A stretch of 64,000 nucleotides of DNA. It comes from Diphasiastrum complanatum. Its lineage: Eukaryota; Streptophyta; Lycopodiopsida; Lycopodiales; Lycopodiaceae. The stretch spans positions 44,931,494-44,995,493 of the forward strand of contig CM055110.1 of the NCBI GenBank assembly GCA_029204225.1. The letters are read 5' to 3'. The position numbers and the translations under genes are program-made. Positions within the stretch are counted from its first letter, which is position 1, and each line of letters begins with the position of its first letter. The notes beneath the pieces were generated by a model, which ran no database searches, was not told where the DNA came from, and saw only the letters and a program-made list of their open reading frames with translations. This document shows positions 37,573-48,790 of this stretch, piece by piece.

Positions 37573-38362
37573 TGTTAAAATTGGCAAAAGCTAACTTGAT
37601 CAAATCTTGTAAATACCATTATGACTAGTACATATCATCATTAGAAATGTGTGGAGCCTGTTCCCACGTGTGAAATAAATACATTTATCATTTAGATGAG
37701 TCATATAGGTTGTACATACCATTTCATTTGAGATCTAGTGGCTAAAATGGCCAAAATCTAGTTTTCTAGCTATATGCCACTTGGCCTCATGTTATTGGTA
37801 GGAAACGCTATTTCACATGGATAGGACTGATCTCACACGTGCCAAGGACTGCTCATATGTGTTAAAACATCAGTAGTAGGTGAGATCCAACTTGCGGTAG
37901 ATATTTGTGCAAGTCCCTATAAATTAGGAAAATTGCCTAAAATCAAGGGAGGTGGCTATAAGGTAGGAAACTTGGTCCATGTGCCATATTGATGATTATT
38001 GGTGGATCCTTTGATGAGTAGGCACTCTCACACGTGCCAAATCAGCTGAGTAAGCATCAGCTCTTGTGTATATATGGTGGCTCATTTGGCCATAATGGAC
38101 AAGAAAGCTAAATCTTGGTTTTGGTGCATTTCTTGAGTAATCTCTCCATTTGTCTTGTGATTTTATGCTTCTAATGGTTTCTAAGCTTAGTGTACTTCAT
38201 TATTTGCTGGTAGTCCGTACTCTGACAGGTCTTCACATGTGTGAAACCAGCAAGTACAAGTTTTGATCATATTTGATTGTTCTTGTTAGATTTGTTGATG
38301 TAAATTTGGTCTAGTGCTATCTATGTGGATCCATTCTTGGTCCTTTTTGCTGTACTTTCACA
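37573..38362 (+). repeat. 5' LTR of the non-autonomous element
   Basis: 790 bp, starting TGTTAAAATTGGC and ending GTACTTTCACA. It lacks about 55 bp compared with the 3' LTR between CTAGTGCTATCTA and TGTGGATC. Confidence 0.92.
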
Positions 38363-38375
38363 TGGTATCAGAGCC
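38363..38375 (+). other. Primer binding site, initiator Met-tRNA
   Basis: TGGTATCAGAGCC directly follows the CA end of the 5' LTR and complements the 3' end of plant initiator Met-tRNA, the usual primer of plant LTR retrotransposons. Confidence 0.9.
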
Positions 38376-39889
38376 AAGTACAAGTGCATTTAAGGCATTG
38401 ATCTAAACTATACCCAAATTGGCAGGTTTTTGGAAACAAGCTAATATTGAGGTAGCGAGGTTGAATGGATAGCTAGAACCATCATATTTGTACCAAATCT
38501 TGTTGTGGGCTGCAGGTGTACTTTACACACGTGTGGGGCCGTACAAGACCTCTTTTGGACAGTAAAATTCAGTTTGGTGCATTTTGAGCTTCATACACCC
38601 AAATTTGAGTCAATTTAGTGCATTTTTCAAGCTTTCACTTGCATTGTTTCTATTCCATTAATTTGTTCTTGGTTTAGATCAATCATATAGATGGATTAAA
38701 GCTTGTTTACAGTACATTGAAGTTGATTCTTTGATTTTTTTAGTGCACATTGAAGTCCTTCCTTTGTAGAGGGCAAGAACTAGTAACTCAATTCTTGACT
38801 TTGGTGGAAAAATTGTCTTATGCATTGTGATCAAATCTTGCTAAGTGGAATTAGATCTTTGTAAGCACATATCTTAGTGAGAGAGAAGCATCACATTTCT
38901 GAAAATTTGAATTTCATTCCAACTCTAAAGAGGTAGAGTCATTGGTACTTGGTGGAGTCCAATAGGGGTGAATGAATTCAATGTTTTGAGCAAAACTTTG
39001 ACATTATATGTATGAAACTCAATTCAACTTTCTTTGTGAGAGTGTGAGGGTCAAGTTGTGATCCCATTGGGAGTCTTGAACAGGGAGGAGTCCATATTTG
39101 AGTGTTCATACATGATTGGGATCTTTGTGAATCTCTAGATGTCTAATTTTTAAGATTGGTGAAAAATTATTGACATAGATTGTTATCAAACCATTTCATG
39201 TCCATTCCAAATCTCAAGAGTGAGATTCTTTGGGTCAAGAGGGATTCCAAAATGGGTGATTGGATATGATCTTTGTGTGTTTGAATCAAGTATACATGTC
39301 AAGTTTTTGTGATCTAGTATAGATCCTTTTTTTGTGAAAATTAGTGGTTTAATTTGTTGTCAAATCAAATCAAATTCAATCCAAATCTCAAGAGTGAGAT
39401 TATTTGGGTCAAGGGTGAGTCCAAAATAAGTGACTAATTTTTTTTTATTCAAGTATTTGAAACAAAACCCTTACTTTGTTCAAGAATCTCAAAAGTTGAG
39501 TGAACTAGTCAAGAGAAAAGGAAAATCTAGGTATCAAATCTTTTCAAATCCATTCCAACTCTCAAGAGGAAGAGTCATTGGTATTTGTTGAGTCCAATAG
39601 GGGTGTTTGGATCTGATTTTTGTGATTTGATAGAGTGCTTTTGTCTTAGTGATCAAAGCAAAGATTAGTTTCCAATTGACTAGGTTGAAAGAGATATGAT
39701 TCAAAATTTGTGGTCTAGATCTTGTGTAGATCGTTCTAGATTGTTGAATGTGTTCAAATCTAGTTTCTTGAGAGTCACAAATTACATTTTGAAAAGTCAT
39801 ATCACTAGGTTTTACTTCCTCATCATGGCATCAATAGGTGGCAACCTATTGGAGGCAAAAGAGATCATTTTGTCTCAAGATGCTACAAA

Positions 39890-40909
39890 ATGAAGACCAA
39901 TCCATCCAAGGAGAACCAAAGCAAGGGGGCTGAGGTGAAGGATAGAGCTTCAATTTCAAAGTGCAAAGGAAAGAAGGACAAATCCAAGGAAAGGTGTTTC
40001 CTTTGTGGAAATATGCATGAGGCTTGGAGTCTCACAAGGACTTACAAGATTTGTCTTCAAAAGTCCATCATCACACATTTCAAACCTTTAGAAGTTTTTC
40101 ATTTGGAAGTGCATTGTTTGGTTCAAGATGCAAAGATAAATGTCACTTTCATTAATGTCACTTGGATTCATTTCATGTCCTTGGAAAGCATTTTGCTTAG
40201 AACTTTAGAAAAGTTCAAATTTATTGTTATGACCCAAGAGAAACAAAGAAAGATTAAGGAGGAGCAATCACAAAATGAAAATAGTTCCATTTATGCTCTC
40301 ATGACATCTAATGAAGAACTATTTTGCTTTGAAGAGATTTTTGTATCTCAAAGGTGGATTAAGGCAGTACTAGTTGAGTGTGATGCCTTAATAGATAGCA
40401 AAGCATGTTTTCCTTGTAAACTTACATTGAATATGAAGTCAAGGAAATGGAAATGTCTTCATAATGTATTTTTTGTTGGTTTCAATAAGGTCATGAATGA
40501 TGTGTTCATTCATAATGTTGAAAATTGTAAATCTTCAATTTTAAAGGCAAGTTGTAAACTTCTTAAAAGAATAAGTGAAGCATCCAAAGTGGACACTTAT
40601 ATCCATAAGCAAGTAGTTAGCCTTATTGAGATCGAAATACTTCTTGATTTCAATATTAGAAAAATCATGCCAAGCTGTGGTGATTTTTGGACTTATGGTT
40701 CTAGCATAAGTAATGTTGATAATCATATGAAGTGCACATTATATGATCATGTTTTTTGTGATCATTTTGAGACATGGAGGTCTCGGATTTCCATCAAGGA
40801 GGAGCACCAAGGAGTTGATCTTGAGGAGTCATCTCGAGGTTCAAGTGTGCCAAGGATTGAGGAGGAGAGTCCTTCTCAAGTTATGATTACAAGAAAGAGA
40901 CATGGTTGA
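39890..40909 (+). CDS. Gag-like protein with zinc-knuckle remnant, in the LTR element
   Basis: A 339-codon ORF inside the element, the longest there. A Lys/Ser-rich start (KGKKDKSKER) leads into CFLCGNMHEAW, a nucleocapsid-like knuckle (CX2CX3H) that lacks a clear final Cys. The rest contains no protease DSG, reverse transcriptase or integrase signature. It ends RIEEESPSQVMITRKRHG. An overlapping upstream frame (39696-39893) ends at the ORF start, so the original gag may have begun earlier. Residues ~205-300 resemble a second open stretch downstream (41148-41630): both have (E)NCK..., a CK..R(I/V)SE block and TY(I/L)H(K/N)(Q/E)V. This suggests an internal duplication. Function as a coat protein is inferred. 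Confidence 0.55.
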   Translation: MKTNPSKENQSKGAEVKDRASISKCKGKKDKSKERCFLCGNMHEAWSLTRTYKICLQKSIITHFKPLEVFHLEVHCLVQDAKINVTFINVTWIHFMSLESILLRTLEKFKFIVMTQEKQRKIKEEQSQNENSSIYALMTSNEELFCFEEIFVSQRWIKAVLVECDALIDSKACFPCKLTLNMKSRKWKCLHNVFFVGFNKVMNDVFIHNVENCKSSILKASCKLLKRISEASKVDTYIHKQVVSLIEIEILLDFNIRKIMPSCGDFWTYGSSISNVDNHMKCTLYDHVFCDHFETWRSRISIKEEHQGVDLEESSRGSSVPRIEEESPSQVMITRKRHG

Positions 40910-41147
40910 GCTCATATGGCTCACATTTCAAGAGAAAGAGGAGCACATTTCAAGTGGTATACATGTCATGCTTGCTTCTCTTATGTCATTTGGTGAATCA
41001 ATTTGCTTTAGTGAGACTTTTGCGTCCCAAAGTTGGAGTAAAGCAATACTAGTTTAGTATGGTGTCTCTCTTGAGAACATAGTTGATGTTCTTAATGATA
41101 TGAAATTGATTTTAAATCAATTATAAAGCAAATGGTTATTTCATCAA

Positions 41148-41630
41148 ATGTATGCTCTTGAGTCTTGCAAGAGCAAGAGTGATTTGTCCACTCATAGTGT
41201 GAAAAATTGTCTTTTTTCATGTATTGACGCAAATTGTAAACTCTTTATGAGAGTAAGTGAATCATCCTCTAAGGAAACTTATCTCCATAATGAAGTATTT
41301 AGCCTCATTAGATATGAGATTAGCATGGTAATCAAGCATGGAGATATGATGCAAACTCTTTGTTATTATAGCATGCATAGTCTTGCCAATGTTGATGAGC
41401 CTAATTCTCGAGATTTTGGTAACATGATGTTGGATCATTGTGATACTTATGAGTCAATAAGGACTCTTTATTTTATCATGGAGTTGCAGCTATTTTCAAG
41501 GAGGAGCTTTTGGATCAACCATATGTCTCAAGGATGGAACAAATCAATGAAAGGGGTGCTAGGATGGTGCAAAGCTCTCAAGTTCATCAAAAAAGTCAAC
41601 ATCAAAGAGGCACTATCATGGATATGGTGA
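41148..41630 (+). pseudogene. Second gag-related open stretch in the LTR element
   Basis: A 160-codon frame downstream of the main ORF. RVSESSSKETYLHNEVFSLI aligns with RISEASKVDTYIHKQVVSLI of the main ORF. It probably arose by tandem duplication of gag-like sequence, or was once joined to it. The same text is found as a fragment at 13195-13405. Confidence 0.5.
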
Positions 41631-41757
41631 TTTCAAATCGACATCAAGCTCATTGGATGATCTTCACACCTTTGAACCAGCAAGGATCCATATTTGAAGA
41701 CCAATTCAGCCCATGGCGTCAAGCTTAACATCATCATGCTTTTATCAAGTTAGTTTT

Positions 41758-41766
41758 GAGGAGGAG
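41758..41766 (+). other. Polypurine tract
   Basis: GAGGAGGAG ends directly before the TG of the 3' LTR, the expected place of the plus-strand primer. Confidence 0.85.
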
Positions 41767-42611
41767 TGTTAAAATTGGCAAAAGCTAACTTAATCAAATC
41801 TTGTAAATACCATTATGACTAGTACATATTATCATTAGACATGTGTGGAGCCCTTTCTCACGTGTGAAATAAATACATTTATCATGTAGATGAGTCATAT
41901 AGGTTGTACATACCATTTCATTTGAGATCTAGTGGCTAAAATGGCCAAAATCTAGTTTTCTAACTATATGCCACTTGGCATCATGTTATTGGTAGGAAAT
42001 GCTATTTCAAATGGATAGGACTGATCTCACACGTGCCAAGGACTGCTCATATGTGTTAAAACATCAGTAGTAGGTGAGATCCAACTTGTAGTAGATATTT
42101 GTGCAAGTCCCTATAAATTAGGAAAATTGGCCTAAAATCAAGGGAGGTGCCTATAAGTTAGGAAACTTGGTCCATGTGCCATATTGATGATTATTGGTGG
42201 ATCCTTTGATGAGTAGGCACTCTCACACGTGCCAAATCAGCTGAGTAAGCATCAACTCTTGTGTATATATGGTGGCTCATTTGGCTATAATTGACAAGAA
42301 AGCTAAATCTTGGTTTTGGTGCATTTCTTGAGTAATCTCTCCATTTGTCTTGTGATTTTATGCTTCTAATGGTTTCTAAGCTTAGTGTACTTCATTATTT
42401 GCTGGTAGTCCGTACTCTGACAGGTCTTCACACGTGTGAAACCAGCAAGTACAAGTTTTGATCATAATTTATTGTTCTTGTTAGATTTGTTGATGTAGAT
42501 TTGGTCTAGTGCTATCTAATCTTGTGTAGATTGGTAGATCAATCTAACACCCAATCACACTTGTGGATCTGATTTGGATCCATTCTTGGTCCTTTTTGCT
42601 GTACTTTCACA
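41767..42611 (+). repeat. 3' LTR of the non-autonomous element
   Basis: 845 bp, TG..CA, about 95% like the 5' LTR by eye but with an extra ~55-bp segment containing ACACCCAATCACACTTGTGG. Followed by the target duplication ATTTC. Confidence 0.92.
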
Positions 42612-43300
42612 ATTTCTCTCCATGCACATCTACAAAATGCTTTAGCCAAGCCGTAACATTCAAAGCATCCGGAGACACGATGTTCTCCTACAATGATCCT
42701 TGCAATGTTGGATCTTTTTGAAGTCGTGCATGCATTCTTTGAAGACGTGAATTTCCAATTGCATGAACAGCTTTGTAGGCTTTTCGACAAACCTCCGTTG
42801 CATTTAAAAATATGCATACGAGTTTTTGTTAGGTCTTACTGTGGCATACAAATAGTAATTTTTTTCATCTTTACTTCACAAGAGAAACTTGGACCGTAAT
42901 TTTTCGATATCTTTGTTATTTAATTTCTGTAAGCAAGAGGCTGAACAACAAATAATGGAGTGTATCTTTCGAATCTCTTGTCTTGTAATTAATTGTTTTT
43001 GACGTTTTGTCAAAATAGGTGAAGATTTCAAGTCTCTCTTGTATCTTTCCTTTATTTTGAAATCAAATTTGTAAATTGACCCTGTGACATTTGTAGTTGC
43101 TCAAACAGGTTGAGAAAATGTGGGAATGTTTGCATGAACATTAGGTTGTTGTTGATTTGCCTCAACTGGTTATGTAGTGCCAGAAGAATAAGGATTCTCA
43201 TTAAATATAGCTCTTTTAGATTGGACCGGATTGGAGATTTGAGAGGTGGACCTTCTTTGAATATGTGAAAAACTTGCACGTCGAGGATCATTTGTTTGAC

Positions 43301-44139
43301 GAGGATCTATAGATTTACTTGAATTCGTGACAGAAGTTTTAAATTCATATACATTTTTTAATACTATTTGTTACTTGAAATATTTTCAAATATTTTAAAA
43401 TTCATTTTTCAATGTTTCTCTGTAAGGTAAATTACTAAATGTTTATTTTAATGAATGTTGTTTAAGAATGACAATATTATTTTGAATTTGTTCCAAAATC
43501 ATATTCTCAAAAAATTAATGAATATTATTGAAATTGTTCATATATTTCATCTTTCAAAATGTAGAAATTCTTTAATAAAATTTCAAGTTATTACTTATGA
43601 AGATACTAAAAATAAGATTCTTTTTAAATTATCTTAATATTTTCAAAAGTCTTGTAATTTTAAATGTATATTTAAGTAGATTTTTTTTTAATTAAAATCT
43701 ATATGTTATAGACTTAAATTGCGAAAATCTAAATTTATATGCTAAAGACCTAAATTGCAAAAATCTTTTTGAATCTGTACAAATTATTATTTTAAAAAAT
43801 TAAAGTTTTTTAAAAATATTAATTTGAATTTATATTTTATGCAAAATATTTGTTACAAGAAAATTTATCAAATAAGTAAAATAGATTTTTTTGCTGATTT
43901 TAGTATTTTTATATTTAATGATCTTATTTATTATTAATTAATTTAAAATATGTACAAAATTGAATATGTTGTTAAAATGTTATATCTAGTTTTTTAGTAT
44001 GATTTTAGTTTTTCACAAAAAGATGATTTTTTTTAGCATGAAAATATAAAATTTGCAAAGCATTTTAAATATAGGCATTTTAAAAAAAATCAAAAAATTA
44101 CAAAAATGTGTTTCCATGTCATTTCTCTTTTTTTTGGTC
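43301..44139. other. Very A+T-rich spacer, no gene
   Basis: Runs of A and T with no open stretch of note on either strand. It may include the lost 5' end or promoter of the DUF7869-like gene. Confidence 0.4.
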
Positions 44140-44885
44140 ACCATGTTGTACATTATTTTCGTTGTGTATATTGATGCAACACCATTACTCATGAGATCAC
44201 TAAATTGTTGTTAGTCATTAGAGCTTGAAAAACAATTCACATATATTTGTACCTATTATTTTGATACAATACACAAGGATTGTCATTGTAATGCGAAATG
44301 CAATGCCAACATACAAAGAAATGTAACAGTGTTGATTCCTTGGTATACATTTCTTAATAGAAGAGTGTTGATGTTCTTGAGAGTGTGGATTGTAGAATGC
44401 AATGCCAATATTGTTGAACGTTGAATCTTGTTTCAACGACAATATTAAGTCTTCATTGTAATATGAATATTCAATGACTCTTGAGTGTGCAAATTTTGGC
44501 TGCTAGTTATAAAGAAATGTATGATTGTTGAATTGTTACCTCTATGTTGAATGTGAAATATTAAATGGTATATGTTGAACCATGATTCCAATGCAAATCT
44601 TGAATTTTGATGTAATGTAATGCAAATGTTGAGTGTTGGATGTTAAGTGTTTATGACACCAACGTCATAAAATGCAAAATGAATATTGAACATATAATGT
44701 TTTTTTCACATGGCAATTCTACAATTTTTTTTTTTTGGCATGTCAAATATGACATCTTTCCAATCTGTCAGACATATTCAAAATTTTCTAACAAATTTAA
44801 AATGCTCTTTATCCATGAAAAATACACATATGTCAGAATTCTACATTTGTAGGAAATGCCTAAATCCAACATCTAGCATGTCGAA
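44140..44885. repeat. Dispersed repeat, copy B
   Basis: The same family and orientation as 24356-25115, with small indels (for example a shorter T run near 44700-44735). No coding capacity or target duplication was recognised, so the class is open. Confidence 0.85.
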
Positions 44886-45074
44886 CACATAGTCCACATT
44901 GGATGTCGAAATTCGATGTCCACGTGGGATGTCGGATTTGAACATCCCACATGGCAAGCTTCCAAAAATCGAGTCCCATGTTCAGAAGTTGACAAATGTC
45001 AAAAGCCTACATAATTTAGATTTTTTGGATTTGGCATTATGTTTCTAGCATATATTTTGCATTTGTCTAATTTC

Positions 45075-46350
45075 TGGTTATGCATTTTATATTGGTCATG
45101 TACAGGCCCCAGAGCCTTTTTATATGTTTATGACCCGGACTGGATCCTTTTTTATGACATTGACCAGCCTTGGGCCCTTATTATATGGTTATATCTGGAG
45201 TGGTGGCCCGTAGGAGGGCGCACTATTTTCCCTCCACATTTTGCCTCCCTTTACTTTTGAATTCCTATTTTAGGATTCATTGGTAGGGTATTTATAGGGG
45301 CATTTGTACACTCATTTTTCAGATTATTGATTGGTATTGCTTGGGCTCTTCGTGGGAGAACCTATTGTCTTGTCTATTGCTTGTAGGGCTTTAGTCTATT
45401 GCTGTCTTTTATGCTTCATTGATTCAACACCTGAGATTTTGATAATAACTTGGTATCAGAGCACTTTCCTGATTGCTGAATTTCAGATCTGATTTTCTGA
45501 TTGGGTGCCCATTTTCCTTGCTAATTTTTCTCTCTTTGTTAAGGGCTTTCCTCTCTTTGCTTTAGCAACATTCAGCACAGTTTGGAGGAGGACCAACTCT
45601 CATCAGAGCATTTTCCTTGGCGGAGCTTTAGCAGATAGTTAGCAGAAGAACTTCCGCTAAATTTGGCGACCGGAAAAAAAAAATGTGGACAGATTATTTC
45701 CGGCGCCCAAGTTCCAAATCCTTTTCCCTCTTTTTTTTTAATCCTCCATTTGATTCAGGGAGAGGATTCCCAGCCATCTTTTCAGCATTGATTGGAGGCT
45801 GTCCAGCACCCTACTTCATCACAATTTTCAGCCATTGTTCCAGCAGAGTTTCAGCCATATTTCAGTTTTGATTGGAGGCTGTCCATCGCCTTATTTCATC
45901 ACGTTTTCCACAGATTTCCAGCCATATTTTCAGCATTGATTGGAGGCTATCCAGCGCCCACTTTCATTCTCCTTGTCATCACATTTTCCAACCAGCTCTT
46001 TGCACACGCTTGGAGCTCTATCGAGAGGTATCTTTGCTGGTTTTTCCTTACTTTCCACACCTTTTCTTGACATTTGTTATTTCCTTTCTTGCTCTTAGTG
46101 TCGTTTGTGTACCTAAAGCGTATTTGGGGTGACAACAAAAGTTCGCTCCTTCCAATATTTAGCTTTTCTTACACTCTCTTCACTTCCTACATTCCTTGAC
46201 CATGGATACTTCCCCTACATCTTCTGAGCCTCGCATACCGTCTTCCACTTACCTTGACGAAGTACGGCATGAATTCTGAGATCATCTTAGGGAAGCCATG
46301 AGTGATGTACGCACTGATTTATGCCAGGAGTTACGAGCACTAACTTGACA
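45075..46350 (+). mobile_element. 5' fragment of a chromovirus: partial LTR, primer site, leader, gag start
   Basis: 45075-45450 matches the chromovirus LTR at 31124-31490 in opposite orientation. The primer site TTGGTATCAGAGC follows at 45450-45462. A leader of about 740 bp with internal repeats leads to an ATG at 46202, opening MDTSPTSSEPRIPSSTYLDE. An in-frame stop comes after VRHEF, and the text continues DHLREAMSDVRTDLCQELRA to about 46350. Unrelated DNA follows, so the copy is truncated there. Confidence 0.75.
45785..45975 (+). repeat. Degenerate direct repeats in the chromovirus leader
   Basis: ATTGGAGGCTGTCCAGC-like text occurs at about 45791, 45871 and 45939. Each copy is followed by a CCxxxTTCATCA-type stretch and preceded by CAGCCAT(A)TTTTCAGC. 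The copies are about 70-80 bp apart. Confidence 0.75.
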
Positions 46351-48540
46351 TTTAGGCTTGCGACATTAAAAGTTCCGCAAAAGGCCTAAAGTCTTTTTAT
46401 TGAATTTCTAACTATCAAATAATTATGTGATCATCAGGTTGGACTTACACACATAGGGTGCCAAGTCCTTCTCACTTATTAACTGGGGTTAGGGTTGCCT
46501 TGGGATCCGCAAACCCTCCAACAGTACCAAAACTGGTGGCAGTCCCACAACATCTCGCAAGATTATTCACTTTGGGCTCTGGCTAGCCTCACGTCGTACC
46601 TTGATGACATAGTACTGCACCTTTCTCCATGAATTCTAGGCGCTTCGTATTGAAATCGTACTTGTGCGGAAAAAAGCATTTTATTTTGGTGATCTGGATT
46701 AAAATTTTACTAGACAACTTTCATAATCTAGCGCAAATGAAGTGCATCAACCTTACACCAACTCAAAACTGTTCAAATATCAACCTTGAACTTCAAAATT
46801 CAACTTGGACTCTTGTTAAGTGGCATATTGTGGAATCTAAAGGTTCCACCTAGGAATTAGAAGAGTCTCTTGTTTTGTTTCTTGACCCTTTTTTTTGGAG
46901 CTGTAGGTAGGTTACAACATAACTTGCCTAGGGTTGACGTCAACACTTGGAGTCTATGTGCATATCCTCTTATCGTTGGCATCATGATTGTTTGGAGTGG
47001 CTATCATGTAACTAGGCTCTCCTTTTACACATGCAAATAGATGTGATTTAATGCCAATCCATGAGCATTTTTTCATGAAGGGCATTTTGGTTATAATGCC
47101 CTCTGAAAACCTATCATAGAACTTTGATTTTTGTTATTTTACAACAGCCAAAAATGAAAAAAAGAAAACCCTCCAAATGATAGTAGCATCAGAGTAAGCC
47201 ATTGTATAGTTAATATCAAATTACTCAAGTATTGACGAGACATTTGACAAGATATATTTTTACTTAGCCCGCTCTAGGGCTACCACATATGAGTAGGGCC
47301 CCTCAAAGATGTACTAGCAATTTGACTTTTTTTTATTGTGAAATAAATGGAGCTAGGCTCTCAAATAAAATCTGGCTCTTAACATGTGGACACTAGGGTT
47401 GTTTTAGTCTTAATAGAGGTTGCCAAGTTAGCAATATGCTACAACGTACTATGCCATTAATGTGGCCCCAAATAGATTATGCCATAATCTACTGCTAATG
47501 TGGTACCCTCTATTGAGAAAAAAAATTAACATTGCCACTACGCATGATTGGTTGATTCTAGGGACCCAGCTCACGCCCCACTTGATTTCCCTAGGCTCAC
47601 CAAGTTCATGACCAAAACTTAGGTCATCACCGTTAATACCATTAGTTGAATTCTTGGGTGAAATTAGTAAGCTCCAATGGGTTCCATTGCACGCAATGCT
47701 TTTACCCCGATAAGGTGCTCATTTTGTTTCTGAGTTTTTTTACCTTTTATGTCACGACAAGCTGCTCATTTTGTTTTCGAGTTTTGAAGCTACTTTAAGA
47801 ATCAAAATTTTCATTTCATTGACACATTTAGTCATGATGACTACCACATAGTGTATGCACATTCAATAGGCGGAAGACTCAAGGGTGATAGAGCCTTCTC
47901 TTAAATAATGCCTAATTGCGAGGTTTATTATTATTATTTCTAGACTGACATAATGTTTATGTGGACATCCAATGAATGTTCGCCATGTAGCGCATAGATG
48001 ATTCCTTCGAAACCATAGATGTTCACATAAACATATTAAAAAAAATTAATACCATAATAAAAAAGTGGCACTTTAGGCATTAGGGGGAAGAAGGTTGCTT
48101 TGTGAGGTTCCGCTAGGGAAGGGCCTTTGATTGAGGGCAATAGGCAGAGGCGGAAGGCCCTTCCAATGGTGGAACGAGACCTTCCTTGAAATGAAGACAT
48201 TTTTTATTGTTTTAAATTTGTAATTTTTTTTTTACATGCACATTTCAAGTGGAAGGTGCATGTCCAAAAAAAAGCGGTGGTGTAGGGATTCTGCTCACAA
48301 AGGCGCCTCCTTTTTCTTCATTAAAAAGTAAAGCTCTATCACCCTTGTGTTTTCCACCCTGTGCAAGTGGGGCCCACTGACAAGGACCTCCGCCAGCCTC
48401 TCTACTATGTGTTCCATGGCAGATGATTGTATGTATGTATAAACATTTCTAATCTAAATAATAAATGAAAAAAGATTATCTCACTTGGACATTATCGACT
48501 AGGTATCATTCATGCGGACTTGGGCTACTTTGTGTAGGGC
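46351..48540. other. 2.2 kb with no recognisable gene
   Basis: Mixed intergenic sequence. No transposon ends or protein motifs were identified. It precedes the GC-rich island and the SIS3-like gene. Confidence 0.35.
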
Positions 48541-48554
48541 TCCACATAATTGTA

Positions 48555-48790
48555 GCACCCTGGCGCGCCAGGGTGCGCTAGCCAGGGGCTGGCCAAAAAG
48601 GCGCAGGCGGGCGCCGTGGCGCCAGAGGGGCGGCAACGCCCAGGTGGCACCGGGCACGGGCACCGGGGTTAGGTGGGTGGCGCCGGGGAGGCAGGCAAGC
48701 CGGGCAGGGGCACCAGCGCCAGGTGGGTGACGTCGGGCAGGCCGAGGTGGCACCGGGAACCAGGCAGGTGGCACTAGGCAGCTTCACACC
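48555..48790. other. GC-rich island with 22-bp perfect palindrome
   Basis: About 235 bp of strongly GC-rich DNA in an otherwise A+T-rich window. It starts with a perfect palindrome at 48555-48576 (arms GCACCCTGGCG, centre CGCG), then repeats words such as AGGTGG, GGCACC and GGGCA in a loose tandem pattern (CAGGTGGCACCGGG-like). Open frames on both strands are composition artefacts. It lies about 0.9 kb upstream of the SIS3-like start codon. It could be a CpG-rich promoter-proximal element or part of a GC-rich transposon. Confidence 0.7.

Larger units (their letters stand above)
37573..42611 (+). mobile_element. Non-autonomous LTR retrotransposon (5.0 kb) with 5-bp target duplication
   Basis: 5' LTR 37573-38362 and 3' LTR 41767-42611, both TG..CA and direct repeats. 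ATTTC flanks both sides exactly (37568-37572 and 42612-42616). The primer site TGGTATCAGAGCC (38363-38375) matches initiator Met-tRNA. The purine tract GAGGAGGAG (41758-41766) abuts the 3' LTR. The 5' LTR lacks about 55 bp present in the 3' LTR near its end. In the first ~270 bp I count about 11 differences between the LTRs, so the insertion is not very recent. The 3.4-kb interior has one main ORF and shows no reverse transcriptase, RNase H or integrase motifs. It would need another element's enzymes. Confidence 0.92.
36060..43300 (-). pseudogene. DUF7869-like transposase-type gene, disrupted by an LTR element
   Basis: Minus strand, interrupted by the element at 37573-42611. The 5' part (43300-42617) has CCSASCLQKLNNKDIEKLRS and EVCRKAYKAVHAIGNSRLQR. 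The 3' part (37567-36139) has DHFTKLEIFFLYREF, ICSTCELL, HRNQQTIERQKLAKHRKKCL, LVIDDMDKKKT, LQLDNTARENKNQ (about 36844, in a shifted frame) and KIGFLLVGHTRDQIDQMF. The Asp residues in DDMDKKKT, LDN and GHTxxxIDQ are spaced as in an RNase H-like DDE nuclease, and the set matches proteins I know under the label DUF7869. Activity is inferred, not known. Removing the insertion and one copy of the duplicated site restores one frame across the break. Other stops and a frameshift at LQLDN show it was already decaying or has decayed since. Confidence 0.65.
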
